From assembly GCA_965655795.1 (NCBI GenBank), contig CBFHHY010000002.1:1-64000 (forward strand): a stretch of 64,000 nt of DNA, written 5' to 3'. Numbering within the stretch: the first letter of the stretch is position 1; each line of letters opens with the position of its first letter. A program made the translations under genes and the position numbers. Under the pieces are notes generated by a model. That model had not been told where the DNA came from. It searched no databases and worked only from the letters and a program-made list of their open reading frames with translations. This stretch comes from TMED14 sp002167805 (GTDB lineage Bacteria > Bacteroidota > Bacteroidia > Flavobacteriales > Schleiferiaceae). This document shows positions 1 through 8,708 of the stretch, piece by piece.

Positions 1-275
1 ACTGTGAGTCAAATTGTACTTCTGTTGGTTTTGGAGAAGATAACCTAGAATTTATGGTTATGCCTAATCCAGCAAATGATGTTTTAAATGTTGTAGGACG
101 CACTTCTGAAGAAATGACTGTAGAAGTTATCTCTTTAAATGGACGAACTATGATGACTGAATCGAATACAACTGGAACAGTTAAATTAAATGTTAGCATG
201 CTACCGCGTGCACTTTACTTGGTTCACATCACTCAAGGTGATTCTCACCAGTGGAGCCGGGTCAGTCTTAACTAA
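1..275 (+). CDS. C-terminal end of a T9SS-secreted protein (partial)
   Basis: The reading frame is open from the window edge (codons start at base 3) to the stop at 273-275, so only the last ~90 residues are visible and the start lies outside the window. Near the N-terminal edge is MPNPANDVLNV, the typical PNP motif that opens a type A T9SS sorting domain, followed by short beta-strand repeats and the usual closing pattern LPRALYLVHI. In this family the tail directs export across the outer membrane and is then cleaved. The catalytic or binding part of the protein is upstream, so its role cannot be told. It is followed by a strong terminator and is probably a transcription unit separate from the glucanase genes. 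Confidence 0.85.
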   Translation, partial: CESNCTSVGFGEDNLEFMVMPNPANDVLNVVGRTSEEMTVEVISLNGRTMMTESNTTGTVKLNVSMLPRALYLVHITQGDSHQWSRVSLN

Positions 276-296
276 AATAGACTGATATAATAACTT

Positions 297-327
297 AAGG
301 AGGGGCAATTTGCCCCTCCTTTTTTTT
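297..327 (+). terminator. Rho-independent terminator
   Basis: A perfect 10-bp stem (297-306 with 312-321) around a 5-base loop, with a GC-rich core GGAGGGGC/GCCCCTCC, runs directly into eight T. It ends the upstream T9SS cargo gene. Confidence 0.9.
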
Positions 328-369
328 AAAAAAAACCTTAAAATTCATAGGTCTATGGAGTGAAATTTG

Positions 370-377
370 TAACTTCG
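370..377 (+). promoter_or_regulatory. Putative -7 box TAACTTCG of the GH3 gene
   Basis: TAACTTCG fits TAnnTTYG, the variant of the Bacteroidota -7 element seen repeatedly in this window. It ends 17 bases before the GH3 start codon. No clear TTG lies at the -33 distance, so this rests on the -7 box alone. Confidence 0.4.
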
Positions 378-394
378 CTCTAATTATTGTACTT

Positions 395-2209
395 ATGACT
401 ATTACTAAATATTTTCCAAAAAAAATCTCACTTTCAACCCTAATTATATTTGCTTTCACTAGTTGTCAGCCGAATACTACAAACGAGCAAACGATTGAGA
501 GCCTTTTAAGCCAAATGACTATCGCTGAAAAGGTGGGGCAGATTACTCAAATCGATCACCGTTTTCTTGACGACCATTCAGATATAACAGATTACTCAAT
601 AGGTTCTTTATTGAGTGGTGGTGGGTCTCACCCTAAAGAAAACACTCTCAAAGCTTGGGTAGATTTGTATAACGGTTATCAAGAAAAGGCACTAGCCTCT
701 CGCCTTGGGATCCCCTTAATTTATGGTATCGACGCCGTGCATGGTCACAATAATGTCAAAGGTGCTACCATATTTCCCCATAATATTGGTCTAGGAGCCA
801 CGGGCAATGCGGATATTGTCAGACTTGTGTCAGAGGCCACTTCAAGTGAAGTAGCAGCCACAGGAATAAACTGGACCTTTGCACCCTGTATTGCAACTCC
901 TCAGGACTACAGATGGGGAAGAACCTATGAAGGTTTCTCCAGCGATCCAAATTTAGTATTGAAATTAGGAGTTGCTGCAGTTGAAGGCTATCAATCAGCA
1001 AATAAAAAGAATCAAAGAAAAGTAATTGCATGCGCCAAGCATTTTATTGGAGATGGAAATACCGTTTTTGGCACGGGAATTAAAAACCTCGTGGATCGGG
1101 GAAATACAATAATGACAAGAGAAACGTTAAAGGAAACACTTATTCCGGCATATCAAGCTGCTGTTGATGCGGGAGTGCAGACTGTAATGGCTTCGTATAA
1201 CTCGTGGAACGGAGTAAAGTGTCATGGAAGCAAGGAGCTACTAACAGATATACTAAAAGAAGAAATGGGCTTTGAAGGCTTTATTATTTCTGACTGGCAA
1301 GGTATTGACGAAATCCCCGGTGACTATAAGTCAGACATCGTAACCTCTATTAATGCAGGAATGGATATGGTTATGGTTTCAGGAGAAGGAGAACCCTACA
1401 AAAAATTCATGGCCCTACTTACAGAGGCCATTGAGGAAGAACTCATTCCAATGAGTAGAATTGATGATGCTGTCGCTCGAATTTTGAAAGTTAAGCTTGA
1501 GGTAGGGCTTTTTGATGAGCCCCTAATGGATTACGAATATCTCTCTGAGATTGGGTCTAAAAAGCACAGAGAAATAGCAAGAGATGCTGTCAGACAAAGT
1601 GTAGTTGTTCTAAAAAATGAATCTATCTTGCCTTTATCAGACTCGACTAAAGAGGTTAGATGGTCAAAAATAGTTGTCGCTGGGAAAGGAGCGGATAATC
1701 TTGGAATGCAGTGTGGAGGCTGGACTATTGAATGGCAAGGTGGACAGGGAGATATTACAGAAGGAACTACTATTCTCGAAGGGTTGGTAGAAAACGCTCC
1801 TCCAGGAATAGAAATAATTCACGACCCACGTGCCAATAAAGTGAAAGGTGATGTCGCTGTAATAATTATTGGAGAAGACCCCTACACCGAATTTTTTGGC
1901 GATCGTGACTCATTAAATCTCAATAAAGAAGACCTACAAGTAATAGAAAATGCAAAAGCCCAAGGAATGAAAGTAGTTGTTCTACTCACTTCGGGAAGAC
2001 CCATGAATATCGCTAACCATATAGATAATTGGGATGCTTTTGCGGCCATTTGGTTACCTGGTACAGAGGGAGCAGGTATCTCAGATGTACTTTATGGAAG
2101 GTACAATCCAACAGGAAGGCTTTCTTTCCCATGGCCAGTTCAAGCGGAAGAAGGCACGAGCTCTTCGTCTTTAATTTACGATATGGGCGAAGGACTATCC
2201 TACGAATAA
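395..2209 (+). CDS. Glycoside hydrolase family 3 exo-beta-glucosidase, lipoprotein
   Basis: This 604-residue GH3 enzyme should release glucose from the non-reducing ends of beta-glucans or oligosaccharides. The N-terminus has a hydrophobic segment ending in FTSC (Cys24), a plausible though imperfect lipobox, so it is probably membrane-anchored. The GH3 barrel contains KH in ACAKHFIGDG (about 211-220) and the nucleophile Asp300 in ISDWQG. The second domain carries QCGGWTIEWQG (about 439-449) and GEDPYTEFFGD (about 493-503), patterns shared with plant-type exo-1,3/1,4-beta-glucanases; its Glu494 is the likely acid/base, by family analogy. Length fits the two-domain form without an FnIII domain. 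It lies 12 bases upstream of the GH5 gene, and both probably act on one beta-glucan. Exact linkage specificity cannot be read. Confidence 0.92.
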   Translation: MTITKYFPKKISLSTLIIFAFTSCQPNTTNEQTIESLLSQMTIAEKVGQITQIDHRFLDDHSDITDYSIGSLLSGGGSHPKENTLKAWVDLYNGYQEKALASRLGIPLIYGIDAVHGHNNVKGATIFPHNIGLGATGNADIVRLVSEATSSEVAATGINWTFAPCIATPQDYRWGRTYEGFSSDPNLVLKLGVAAVEGYQSANKKNQRKVIACAKHFIGDGNTVFGTGIKNLVDRGNTIMTRETLKETLIPAYQAAVDAGVQTVMASYNSWNGVKCHGSKELLTDILKEEMGFEGFIISDWQGIDEIPGDYKSDIVTSINAGMDMVMVSGEGEPYKKFMALLTEAIEEELIPMSRIDDAVARILKVKLEVGLFDEPLMDYEYLSEIGSKKHREIARDAVRQSVVVLKNESILPLSDSTKEVRWSKIVVAGKGADNLGMQCGGWTIEWQGGQGDITEGTTILEGLVENAPPGIEIIHDPRANKVKGDVAVIIIGEDPYTEFFGDRDSLNLNKEDLQVIENAKAQGMKVVVLLTSGRPMNIANHIDNWDAFAAIWLPGTEGAGISDVLYGRYNPTGRLSFPWPVQAEEGTSSSSLIYDMGEGLSYE

Positions 2210-2221
2210 ACAGATTTAGTA

Positions 2222-4951
2222 ATGAATTGGTTAAAACCAAAAGAAATGCGCTTTAAACTCCTTAGTTTTATTATTCTCTCATTTTTTTATGTCCAATCCA
2301 ATGGCCAACACCTTCTTCAAACTGATGGGAAAGCCATAGTGAATCAAAATCAGGATACCATTATCTTCAGAGGTATGGGACTTGGCGGCTGGATGGTTCA
2401 AGAAGGTTATATGATGCAAACTGCAGCCTTCGCATCTCCTCAGCATAAAATTCGGGATACGATTGAAGCCCTAATTGGAACTGCGAATACAGATATGTTT
2501 TATGATAAATGGTTAGAGAATCATGTAAGAAAGATTGATATTGATTCTATGAAAAGTTGGGGGTTTAATATGATTCGCTTACCGATGCATTACAACTTGT
2601 ACACATTGCCAATTGAAGATGAACCTATTTCTGGTCAAAATACTTGGCTTAACAAAGGTTTTGAAATGACGGACTCACTGCTATCATGGTGCGAACAAAA
2701 TGAAATGTATCTAATCCTAGACTTGCATGCTGCGCCGGGAGGACAAGGATATGATCAAGCAATTTCTGATTATGACCCTACTAAGCCGTCTCTTTGGGAG
2801 AGTTCCGCAAACAGATCGAAAGCTGCCTCTCTATGGAAAAAGCTGGCAGAGCGATACAAAGATGAGCAATGGATCGGTGGTTATGATCTGCTGAATGAGC
2901 CGAATTGGAATCTTCCAGGCGGTCAACTTTTAAGAGCTTTTTATGACATGGTTACAGATAGTATCCGTTCGGTGGATACAAATCACATAATCTACATTGA
3001 GGGAAACTGGTTTGCAAACACATTTACTGGACTTACACCACCTTGGGATAGCAATCTAGTCTATTCTCCGCACAAATATTGGTCACCTGTGTTCAATGTT
3101 TCGGATATTCAATATGGACTAGACCTAAGAGATAATTTTAATGTTCCAATTTGGTTCGGTGAAACGGGTGAAAATTCAAATGCTTGGTATACAGATCTTA
3201 TTCGGCTTTTTGAGACTAATGGAGTTGGATGGGCCTGGTGGCCGGAGAAAAAGTTAGAAACAATAAACGCTCCCCTCTCGTATCTGAAGAGTACAGGCTA
3301 TCAGGATTTGCTTAACTATTGGAGCGGCGCGACTAATACTCCTCCAAGTGTTTCCGATGCAACGAATGGTCTTATGCAGTTGGCGGAAAATCTAAAACTG
3401 GAGAATTGTGTTTACAACAGAGGAGTTACTGATGCAATGTTTAGGCAAGTTTACAGTGACGAAACTTTACCATGGGCCAATCAAACCATTCCTGGAGTCG
3501 TCTATGCCTCAGAATATGACATGGGCACCATTAATCATGCATACTACGATACTGAATCATACCAGCTAAACCCTCCTCCTGCTTGGAATTCTGGGTGGAT
3601 CTATAGAAACGATGGTGTAGACATTCAAGAAAATTCTGATACCATGAATAACAATGGGTACAAGGTTGGTTTTGTAGACACAGACGACTGGATGCAATAT
3701 GAAGTTAATGTTCAAAATGATTCTGTCTATGATGTTCATGTGCGAGTTACATGCAATGGGTCTACAGGTGGAAATTTTCATTTTGAAGCAGACGGTGTTC
3801 GCATATCGCCATCATACTACACACCAAATACTGGAAGTTGGACATCATGGGCGACAAGAATTGTTCCTAATGTCATTATGCAGAAAGATGATAAAAAATT
3901 AAGAATTGTTGCCGATGGTGGTGGTTTTAATGTAAGTAGTTTTGAATTTGTTCCCGTAGGGCCTACATCAGGTCTTTCCTATGAGTTTGTAGATGGATAT
4001 ATTGATATTCCAAATAGAGTATCAATAAGGCTAAACAAATCCATATTACCCATCCAAGCTGCAGGGTCCAATGGTTTTGTGGTTACCTCCAATGGGATTA
4101 CGCAAACTATCTCGGGTATCGAGAGTGATAGTAATAACTCTAGAGTTTTGCATATTGATTTAGGTTCTGGGTACAAGTTCACAGATGTTTTAAAGGTTAG
4201 TTTTGGTGGAAACATTGTCGCAAAAGATGGAACTACTTTGCAGCCTTTCACTTTAGAAGACGTTGAAAATTTACTTCCAAGTGTTCATCTCATACCTGGA
4301 CGAGTTCAAGCGGAAGATTATTTGAATGTAGTTGGAATATCTCTAGAAACGTGCACAGATAACGGTGGGGGTCAAAACCTAGGATATCTTGACCCAGGAG
4401 ACTACGTAGACTATGAAGTTTTAGTTCTAAATAGCGGAATGCACAAAGCGGACTTTAGAACAGCCTCGCAAAGCTCTGGAGCATTAAATATTCAAATTGT
4501 TGATTCCACAGGAAACATTTTAAGCAATTTAGGGTCAGCTAACTTCCCCGCAACTGGAGACTGGCAAGATTGGGAAACATACTCATTTAACGTACCTCTA
4601 ACTGCTGGAGAGCATATTCTGCGATTAGCGATCACTCAAGCCCCTTTTAATTTAAACTGGATAGAATTTTGGTTTGGTGGAATTGGTTTAAATCCAAGCC
4701 TGACTGATGAAAGAATCTTGGTTTACCCCAACCCATCTAAAGAACATCAAATCTCTATTGAGGTTAATGAAAAAATGATCGGAAGCTCACTCAAGGTGAC
4801 CAATTATTTGCAACAAGAAGTTCATGAAATTCGAATTAATAAACCCCATACCAATCTCAATCTAAGTCATTTATCCAAAGGGATTTACCTAATGAAATTT
4901 TATAATCCTTCCGATAATAGCACCGTCTTAGAAAAAATAATACTCCAATAA
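2222..4951 (+). CDS. GH5 family endo-glucanase with two CBM6-like modules and T9SS tail
   Basis: A 909-residue secreted glycanase. Residues 9-29 form a signal peptide; ATG at 2246 (residue 9) is an equally plausible start. The GH5 domain (about 35-350) shows RLPMHYN, DLHAAPGG, LLNEPN with acid/base Glu226, and WFGETGE with nucleophile Glu314. It is followed by a CBM6-like module (about 425-577, with DTDDWMQYEVNV), a SwmB/Ig-like region (about 585-685), a second CBM6-like module (about 691-818, with QAEDY and DPGDYVDYEV) and a type A T9SS tail from VYPNPS at 834. The CBM6 modules suggest an insoluble or polymeric beta-glucan. Together with the GH3 gene it forms a minimal saccharification pair without SusC/SusD. 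The GH5 subfamily and linkage are undetermined. Confidence 0.92.
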   Translation: MNWLKPKEMRFKLLSFIILSFFYVQSNGQHLLQTDGKAIVNQNQDTIIFRGMGLGGWMVQEGYMMQTAAFASPQHKIRDTIEALIGTANTDMFYDKWLENHVRKIDIDSMKSWGFNMIRLPMHYNLYTLPIEDEPISGQNTWLNKGFEMTDSLLSWCEQNEMYLILDLHAAPGGQGYDQAISDYDPTKPSLWESSANRSKAASLWKKLAERYKDEQWIGGYDLLNEPNWNLPGGQLLRAFYDMVTDSIRSVDTNHIIYIEGNWFANTFTGLTPPWDSNLVYSPHKYWSPVFNVSDIQYGLDLRDNFNVPIWFGETGENSNAWYTDLIRLFETNGVGWAWWPEKKLETINAPLSYLKSTGYQDLLNYWSGATNTPPSVSDATNGLMQLAENLKLENCVYNRGVTDAMFRQVYSDETLPWANQTIPGVVYASEYDMGTINHAYYDTESYQLNPPPAWNSGWIYRNDGVDIQENSDTMNNNGYKVGFVDTDDWMQYEVNVQNDSVYDVHVRVTCNGSTGGNFHFEADGVRISPSYYTPNTGSWTSWATRIVPNVIMQKDDKKLRIVADGGGFNVSSFEFVPVGPTSGLSYEFVDGYIDIPNRVSIRLNKSILPIQAAGSNGFVVTSNGITQTISGIESDSNNSRVLHIDLGSGYKFTDVLKVSFGGNIVAKDGTTLQPFTLEDVENLLPSVHLIPGRVQAEDYLNVVGISLETCTDNGGGQNLGYLDPGDYVDYEVLVLNSGMHKADFRTASQSSGALNIQIVDSTGNILSNLGSANFPATGDWQDWETYSFNVPLTAGEHILRLAITQAPFNLNWIEFWFGGIGLNPSLTDERILVYPNPSKEHQISIEVNEKMIGSSLKVTNYLQQEVHEIRINKPHTNLNLSHLSKGIYLMKFYNPSDNSTVLEKIILQ

Positions 4952-4954
4952 ATT

Positions 4955-4981
4955 AAAAAGGCCCCAGATGGGGCCTTTTTT
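4955..4981. terminator. Bidirectional terminator between GH5 and tRNA-Ser
   Basis: An 11-bp perfect stem AAAAAGGCCCC/GGGGCCTTTTT with loop AGAT. It has T runs on both strands, so it can end the GH5 transcript from the left and the tRNA-Ser(GCT) transcript from the right. Confidence 0.9.
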
Positions 4982-4984
4982 ATG

Positions 4985-5071
4985 CGGTGAGAGCGGGATT
5001 CGAACCCGCGGTACGGTTGCCCGTACGCCAGTTTAGCAAACTGGTGGTTTAAGCCTCTCACCCACCTCACC
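4985..5071 (-). tRNA. tRNA-Ser(GCT)
   Basis: Read on the minus strand, the acceptor stem GGTGAGG pairs with TCTCACC (one G-U) and discriminator G. The anticodon loop TTTGCTAAA gives anticodon GCT (plus-strand 5035-5037), reading AGC and AGU. A long variable arm GTACGGGCAACCGTAC marks a class II serine tRNA. The T arm is GCGGG-TTCGAAT-CCCGC. The full CCA is not encoded. Confidence 0.95.
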
Positions 5072-5127
5072 GTTACTAGTCAAAGCCCAAATAATGTTGT
5101 CTTGAAAGAATACTTACTTAGGGTCGG

Positions 5128-5161
5128 CAAATATAAACTTAGCTTGGCAATTAAGCCCAAA
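5128..5161 (-). promoter_or_regulatory. Putative promoter for tRNA-Ser(GCT)
   Basis: On the minus strand, TTTG (5161-5158) and TATATTTG (5135-5128) are separated by 22 bases, close to the Bacteroidota -33/-7 arrangement. Transcription would start about 50 bases ahead of the tRNA. Confidence 0.4.
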
Positions 5162-5293
5162 TTAATCTTAAAAGTTTACAATTTAATTCCCAAATAGCGC
5201 GGCCTTAAAAACCTAAAGAATATTATGATTCCAATGGAATGAGCTATATCAAAGAAAGATTCACAAATCCCACTCTATATTAGTAGTCATAAA

Positions 5294-5301
5294 TACCCTT
5301 G
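5294..5301 (+). promoter_or_regulatory. Putative -7 box TACCCTTG, thiolase
   Basis: TACCCTTG differs from TAnnTTTG at one base and ends five bases before the thiolase ATG, the same short spacing seen at other starts here. It implies an almost leaderless mRNA. Confidence 0.35.
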
Positions 5302-5306
5302 AAGAA

Positions 5307-6485
5307 ATGAATGAAGTCGTAATTGTTAGCGCTGCTAGAACTCCAATTGGAAGCTTTAACGGTGCCTTAAGTAGCCTTAGCGCCGCACAACTAGGAAGTA
5401 AAGCCATAAAAGGCGCTCTTGATAAAATTGATCTCGATCCAAGCATTGTTGAAGAAGTTTATATGGGGTGTGTTCTCCAAGCAAATGTTGGAATGAATCC
5501 CACTCGGCAATCTGCTTTAGAAGCAGGATTGTCAAATAAAGTACCCTGTACAACTGTCAATAAAGTTTGTGCCTCGGGAATGAAATCAATTTCTTTAGCA
5601 GCTCAATCCATACAACTTGGTCAAGTTGCCATTGCCATTGCTGGAGGAATGGAAAGTATGAGCCAAGTACCCCATTACATACCTGGAACTCGAGCAGGTT
5701 TTAAATTTGGTGATACTAAACTTATTGATGGAATCATAAAAGATGGGTTGATGAATGTATACGACCAAAACGTAATGGGCGTTTTAGCAGATAAATGTGC
5801 AAGCACATATGATTTCTCCAGAGAGGCTCAAGATAAATTTGCTCTAGAGAGCTATCAAAGAAGTTCAAAAGCTTGGGATAATGGAAAATTTGATGAGGAA
5901 GTTGTCCCCATTGAAATCAAAGATCGACGTGGGAATATTACTGTCGTCGATAAAGATGAAGAATTTAAAAATATTAATCCTGAAAAAGTTTCTAAGCTCA
6001 GACCGGCATTTACAAAAGATGGAACAGTCACCGCTGCGAATGCTTCTACTTTAAATGATGGGGCTGCTGCTCTTGTGCTGATGTCAGCTGAAAAGGCTAA
6101 AGAGTTGGGTATAACTCCACTAGCAAAACTACTCTCCCACTCAGATTATTCTCACGAGCCGGAATGGTTCACTACCGCACCAGCAAAAGCTGTACCCAAA
6201 GCCATTAAATCTGCAGGTTTAAATTTTGAAGAAATTGATTTTTTCGAATTAAATGAAGCCTTTTCAGTTGTTGGTCTTGTGAATATGAAACTCTTAGAAA
6301 TAGACCCAAATAAAACTAACGTAAATGGAGGAGCAGTTTCCCTTGGTCACCCATTAGGTTGCAGTGGAGCTAGAATCGTTGTCACTCTTTTGAATGTATT
6401 GGGGCAAAATAAAGGGAAGTATGGAGCTGCAGGCGTCTGCAATGGTGGCGGTGGTGCATCAGCCTTAGTGATAGAAAAGTTATAA
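5307..6485 (+). CDS. Acetyl-CoA C-acetyltransferase (thiolase)
   Basis: A 392-residue biosynthetic/degradative type II thiolase that condenses two acetyl-CoA to acetoacetyl-CoA or runs the reverse thiolytic cleavage. The nucleophile Cys88 lies in KVCASGMKS, the second active-site pair is His348 in GHPLGCSGAR and Cys378 in CNGGGGAS, and NEAFS (about 316-320) is the family oxyanion motif. The protein starts MNEVVIVSAARTPIG, the standard thiolase N-terminus, so the start is secure. No acetoacetyl-CoA reductase or 3-hydroxyacyl-CoA dehydrogenase is adjacent. The NlpC/P60 gene follows after three bases, a neighbourhood that is probably transcriptional rather than functional. Confidence 0.95.
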   Translation: MNEVVIVSAARTPIGSFNGALSSLSAAQLGSKAIKGALDKIDLDPSIVEEVYMGCVLQANVGMNPTRQSALEAGLSNKVPCTTVNKVCASGMKSISLAAQSIQLGQVAIAIAGGMESMSQVPHYIPGTRAGFKFGDTKLIDGIIKDGLMNVYDQNVMGVLADKCASTYDFSREAQDKFALESYQRSSKAWDNGKFDEEVVPIEIKDRRGNITVVDKDEEFKNINPEKVSKLRPAFTKDGTVTAANASTLNDGAAALVLMSAEKAKELGITPLAKLLSHSDYSHEPEWFTTAPAKAVPKAIKSAGLNFEEIDFFELNEAFSVVGLVNMKLLEIDPNKTNVNGGAVSLGHPLGCSGARIVVTLLNVLGQNKGKYGAAGVCNGGGGASALVIEKL

Positions 6486-6488
6486 GAA

Positions 6489-7274
6489 ATGGACACTCGT
6501 TATGGATTCTCTCAATTTAGTATACTCGCAATGCGAGAATCGCCAGACCATAAATCCGAAATGATAAATCAAGTCCTTTTCGGGGAGCCTTTTGAAATAA
6601 TTGATGAAAATGGTGATTGGAATAAAATACGACTAGCCCATGATGGATATATGGGTTGGGTTTTAGCGAAACAGATTCAAAAAATTGAATCCAAAGACTA
6701 TCGAGATCTGATTGATACTCCCCAGTACTTAGTTAGTGACACCTTGGACCTTCTGGAACACGAGACTCCAAGTAAAACAAGAACTGTTTTGGCAGGCTCT
6801 CAATTACCTTTTTTTGATATAAATGAAAAAAAAATTAAAGTGGGTAGTGATTTTTTTCAATTTACAGGTAGAACTTCACCAAGAAAGCGAACACGTAAAG
6901 AACTTTTAATGAACGCATATCTCTACTCCAATGCCCCATACTTATGGGGAGGGAGAAGTGCATTTGGCATTGATTGCAGTGGGCTTACCCAAATGGCATA
7001 TTTACTAACAGGAATGTCTCTTTTAAGAGATGCAAGCCAACAGGCCACGCAGGGAAAAACTTTAGATTTCATTGAAGAAGCTCAAGCAGGTGATCTTCTT
7101 TTTTTTGACAATGAAGATGGACAAATAATACATGTAGGGATTTTTATTCGTGAAAATCGAATTTTACATGCCAGTGGAAGTGTTCGTATTGATGGGATTG
7201 ACCAAACCGGGATTTATAATCAAGATTTAAACAAGCACACGCATAAACTCCGACTCATCAAAACACATTTCTAG
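6489..7274 (+). CDS. NlpC/P60 family peptidoglycan endopeptidase with SH3 domain
   Basis: A 261-residue protein with an N-terminal bacterial SH3-like region (about 1-65, probably with a second SH3 fold to 130) and a C-terminal NlpC/P60 cysteine peptidase. The catalytic Cys163 is in IDCSGLTQ, His215 in IIHVGIF and the third polar residue is probably His227 in LHASG. The layout matches YkfC-type gamma-D-glutamyl-L-diamino-acid endopeptidases, which hydrolyse peptidoglycan stem peptides. No signal peptide or lipobox is visible, so it may act in the cytoplasm on recycled muropeptides; this is inference. It is co-directional with the thiolase, three bases downstream. Confidence 0.9.
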   Translation: MDTRYGFSQFSILAMRESPDHKSEMINQVLFGEPFEIIDENGDWNKIRLAHDGYMGWVLAKQIQKIESKDYRDLIDTPQYLVSDTLDLLEHETPSKTRTVLAGSQLPFFDINEKKIKVGSDFFQFTGRTSPRKRTRKELLMNAYLYSNAPYLWGGRSAFGIDCSGLTQMAYLLTGMSLLRDASQQATQGKTLDFIEEAQAGDLLFFDNEDGQIIHVGIFIRENRILHASGSVRIDGIDQTGIYNQDLNKHTHKLRLIKTHF

Positions 7275-7277
7275 AAT

Positions 7278-7676
7278 TTATTTTTTATTCGAAGTATTTT
7301 CCAACAAACTGTCAGAAATGAATTTTAATCGCTTCATTTCCTTTTGATAATATAATGAGTTTATTCGCCAAACATCACGCTCAATATTTGTTTTTTTCAA
7401 TCGAGGAACAACACTATCCAGATTAATATTCAAACCTTGAATTGATTCCCTAAGTGAGTCAATTTGAGCCACCAAGTTTTTAGTCCCTAGCTCTGTAAGA
7501 GCGATTTTCTTTTCTAATAACTCCAATGAGTCCTGAAAAGAAATTACATTTTTATATAATTGAGAGCTATCATTTTGAAGCTGAAGCACATGGTCTTGTT
7601 CCTGAATCAAGTAATTTTTAGGGACTAAGCATGACGATACGCTTATTAACAAAATCAAAAGAAAAACTAATCTCAT
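7278..7676 (-). CDS. Small coiled-coil lipoprotein, unknown function
   Basis: A 132-residue protein with a short hydrophobic leader ending in the lipobox VSSC (Cys16). The rest is rich in Leu, Gln, Lys and Ser in heptad-like spacing from about 25 to 110, which predicts a long coiled coil. No enzymatic motif is visible. It converges on the NlpC/P60 gene with three bases between the stops. The start is supported by a -7 box TATCTTTG only four bases upstream of the ATG. It could be an envelope spacer or scaffold, but no function is recognised. Confidence 0.75.
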   Translation of the reverse strand: MRLVFLLILLISVSSCLVPKNYLIQEQDHVLQLQNDSSQLYKNVISFQDSLELLEKKIALTELGTKNLVAQIDSLRESIQGLNINLDSVVPRLKKTNIERDVWRINSLYYQKEMKRLKFISDSLLENTSNKK

Positions 7677-7680
7677 CTAA

Positions 7681-7711
7681 CAAAGATATGTACCTCTAAA
7701 CTTATCCCCAA
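7681..7711 (-). promoter_or_regulatory. Promoter of the small lipoprotein gene
   Basis: On the minus strand TTG (7711-7709), a 20-base spacer and TATCTTTG (7688-7681) match the Bacteroidota -33/-7 promoter. The box ends four bases before the ATG, so the mRNA is probably leaderless. Confidence 0.6.
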
Positions 7712-7727
7712 TTTGTATATTGTGACT

Positions 7728-8708
7728 ATGCCAATCATTGATGTTCGTAGTCCAAGTGAATATGTCAAAGGACATGCCTCAGGGGCAATCTCAATTCCGC
7801 TTTTCTCAGATGAGCAGAGGGCAGAAATTGGAACCATATATAAGAAAAAGGGATCGAAAAAAGCCATACGGCTGGGTTTAGAATATGTCGGACCCAGGAT
7901 GTATAAGATTGTTGATAAGGTGGACAAATTGAGAAAAAATAGCGAAATAGAAATTTACTGCTGGAGAGGCGGTATGCGAAGTCAGTCTGTTGAGTGGCTT
8001 CTTAAAACAGCAGGACATAAAGTCAATCGTTGGGAAGGGGGATATAAAGCATATCGAAATAGAGTTCTTGAATCATGGGGGCAAGAGAGACCTTACCTTG
8101 TTCTAAGTGGCCTTACTGGATGTGCGAAAACAGAAATTTTACGCGAGATGTCGTTATTAGGATCTTCAGTAATAGATTTAGAGGGCAATGCAAATCATAA
8201 AGGCTCGGCATTTGGCCACATAGGCGAGTTATCACAACCAACCGTAGAACAATTTGAAAATGACACTTCTATCGAGCTCAATAATTTGAATAATGTAAAA
8301 AGAATTTGGATTGAAGACGAATCCAGATCCATTGGTAGAATATGGCTTCAAAATAGTTTTTTTGATATCAAGAAAAGATCCCCCATTGTTTTAATTGAAC
8401 GTAATCGCGAAGAAAGAATCTCACACTTAGTTTCACTCTATGGAAAAGCAGATCCAAATCAACTGGAAGTCGGTTTTTATCAAATAGCAAAACGACTAGG
8501 TCATCAAAATGCAAAAAAAGCTGCAGAATTTGTCTCATCAGGAAAATTGGATCTAGCAGCAGACATAGCTCTTTATTATTACGACAAGACATACAATGAA
8601 AGTATCAGAAAAAAAGAAAACCAAGTTTTATTTAAAATTGATATCACCGGTTGCAGTCATAAAGAGGCTGCCATAAAAATAATAAAAGAAACAAAAAAAC
8701 ATGAATGA
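7728..8708 (+). CDS. mnmH: tRNA 2-selenouridine synthase MnmH (SelU)
   Basis: MnmH replaces sulfur with selenium in the wobble 2-thiouridine of tRNAs for Lys, Glu and Gln, using selenophosphate and a geranylated intermediate. The protein (326 residues from ATG 7728) has an N-terminal rhodanese domain with catalytic Cys78 in YCWRGGMRS and a C-terminal P-loop domain starting GLTGCAKTEIL (about 128-138). The P-loop carries Ala where most nucleotide-binding loops have Gly. The frame is open from a TTG at 7713, but MPIIDVRSP at 7728 is the natural beginning. Its stop overlaps the selD start by eight bases, so selenophosphate maker and user are translationally coupled. Confidence 0.95.
   Translation: MPIIDVRSPSEYVKGHASGAISIPLFSDEQRAEIGTIYKKKGSKKAIRLGLEYVGPRMYKIVDKVDKLRKNSEIEIYCWRGGMRSQSVEWLLKTAGHKVNRWEGGYKAYRNRVLESWGQERPYLVLSGLTGCAKTEILREMSLLGSSVIDLEGNANHKGSAFGHIGELSQPTVEQFENDTSIELNNLNNVKRIWIEDESRSIGRIWLQNSFFDIKKRSPIVLIERNREERISHLVSLYGKADPNQLEVGFYQIAKRLGHQNAKKAAEFVSSGKLDLAADIALYYYDKTYNESIRKKENQVLFKIDITGCSHKEAAIKIIKETKKHE

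Noticed and set aside
4985..5306. Genomic island attached to tRNA-Ser(GCT)
   Set aside because: No duplicated tRNA 3' end and no integrase nearby.
5072..5306. Riboswitch or small RNA ahead of the thiolase gene
   Set aside because: No conserved riboswitch core or strong hairpin was found; only promoter-like boxes are visible.
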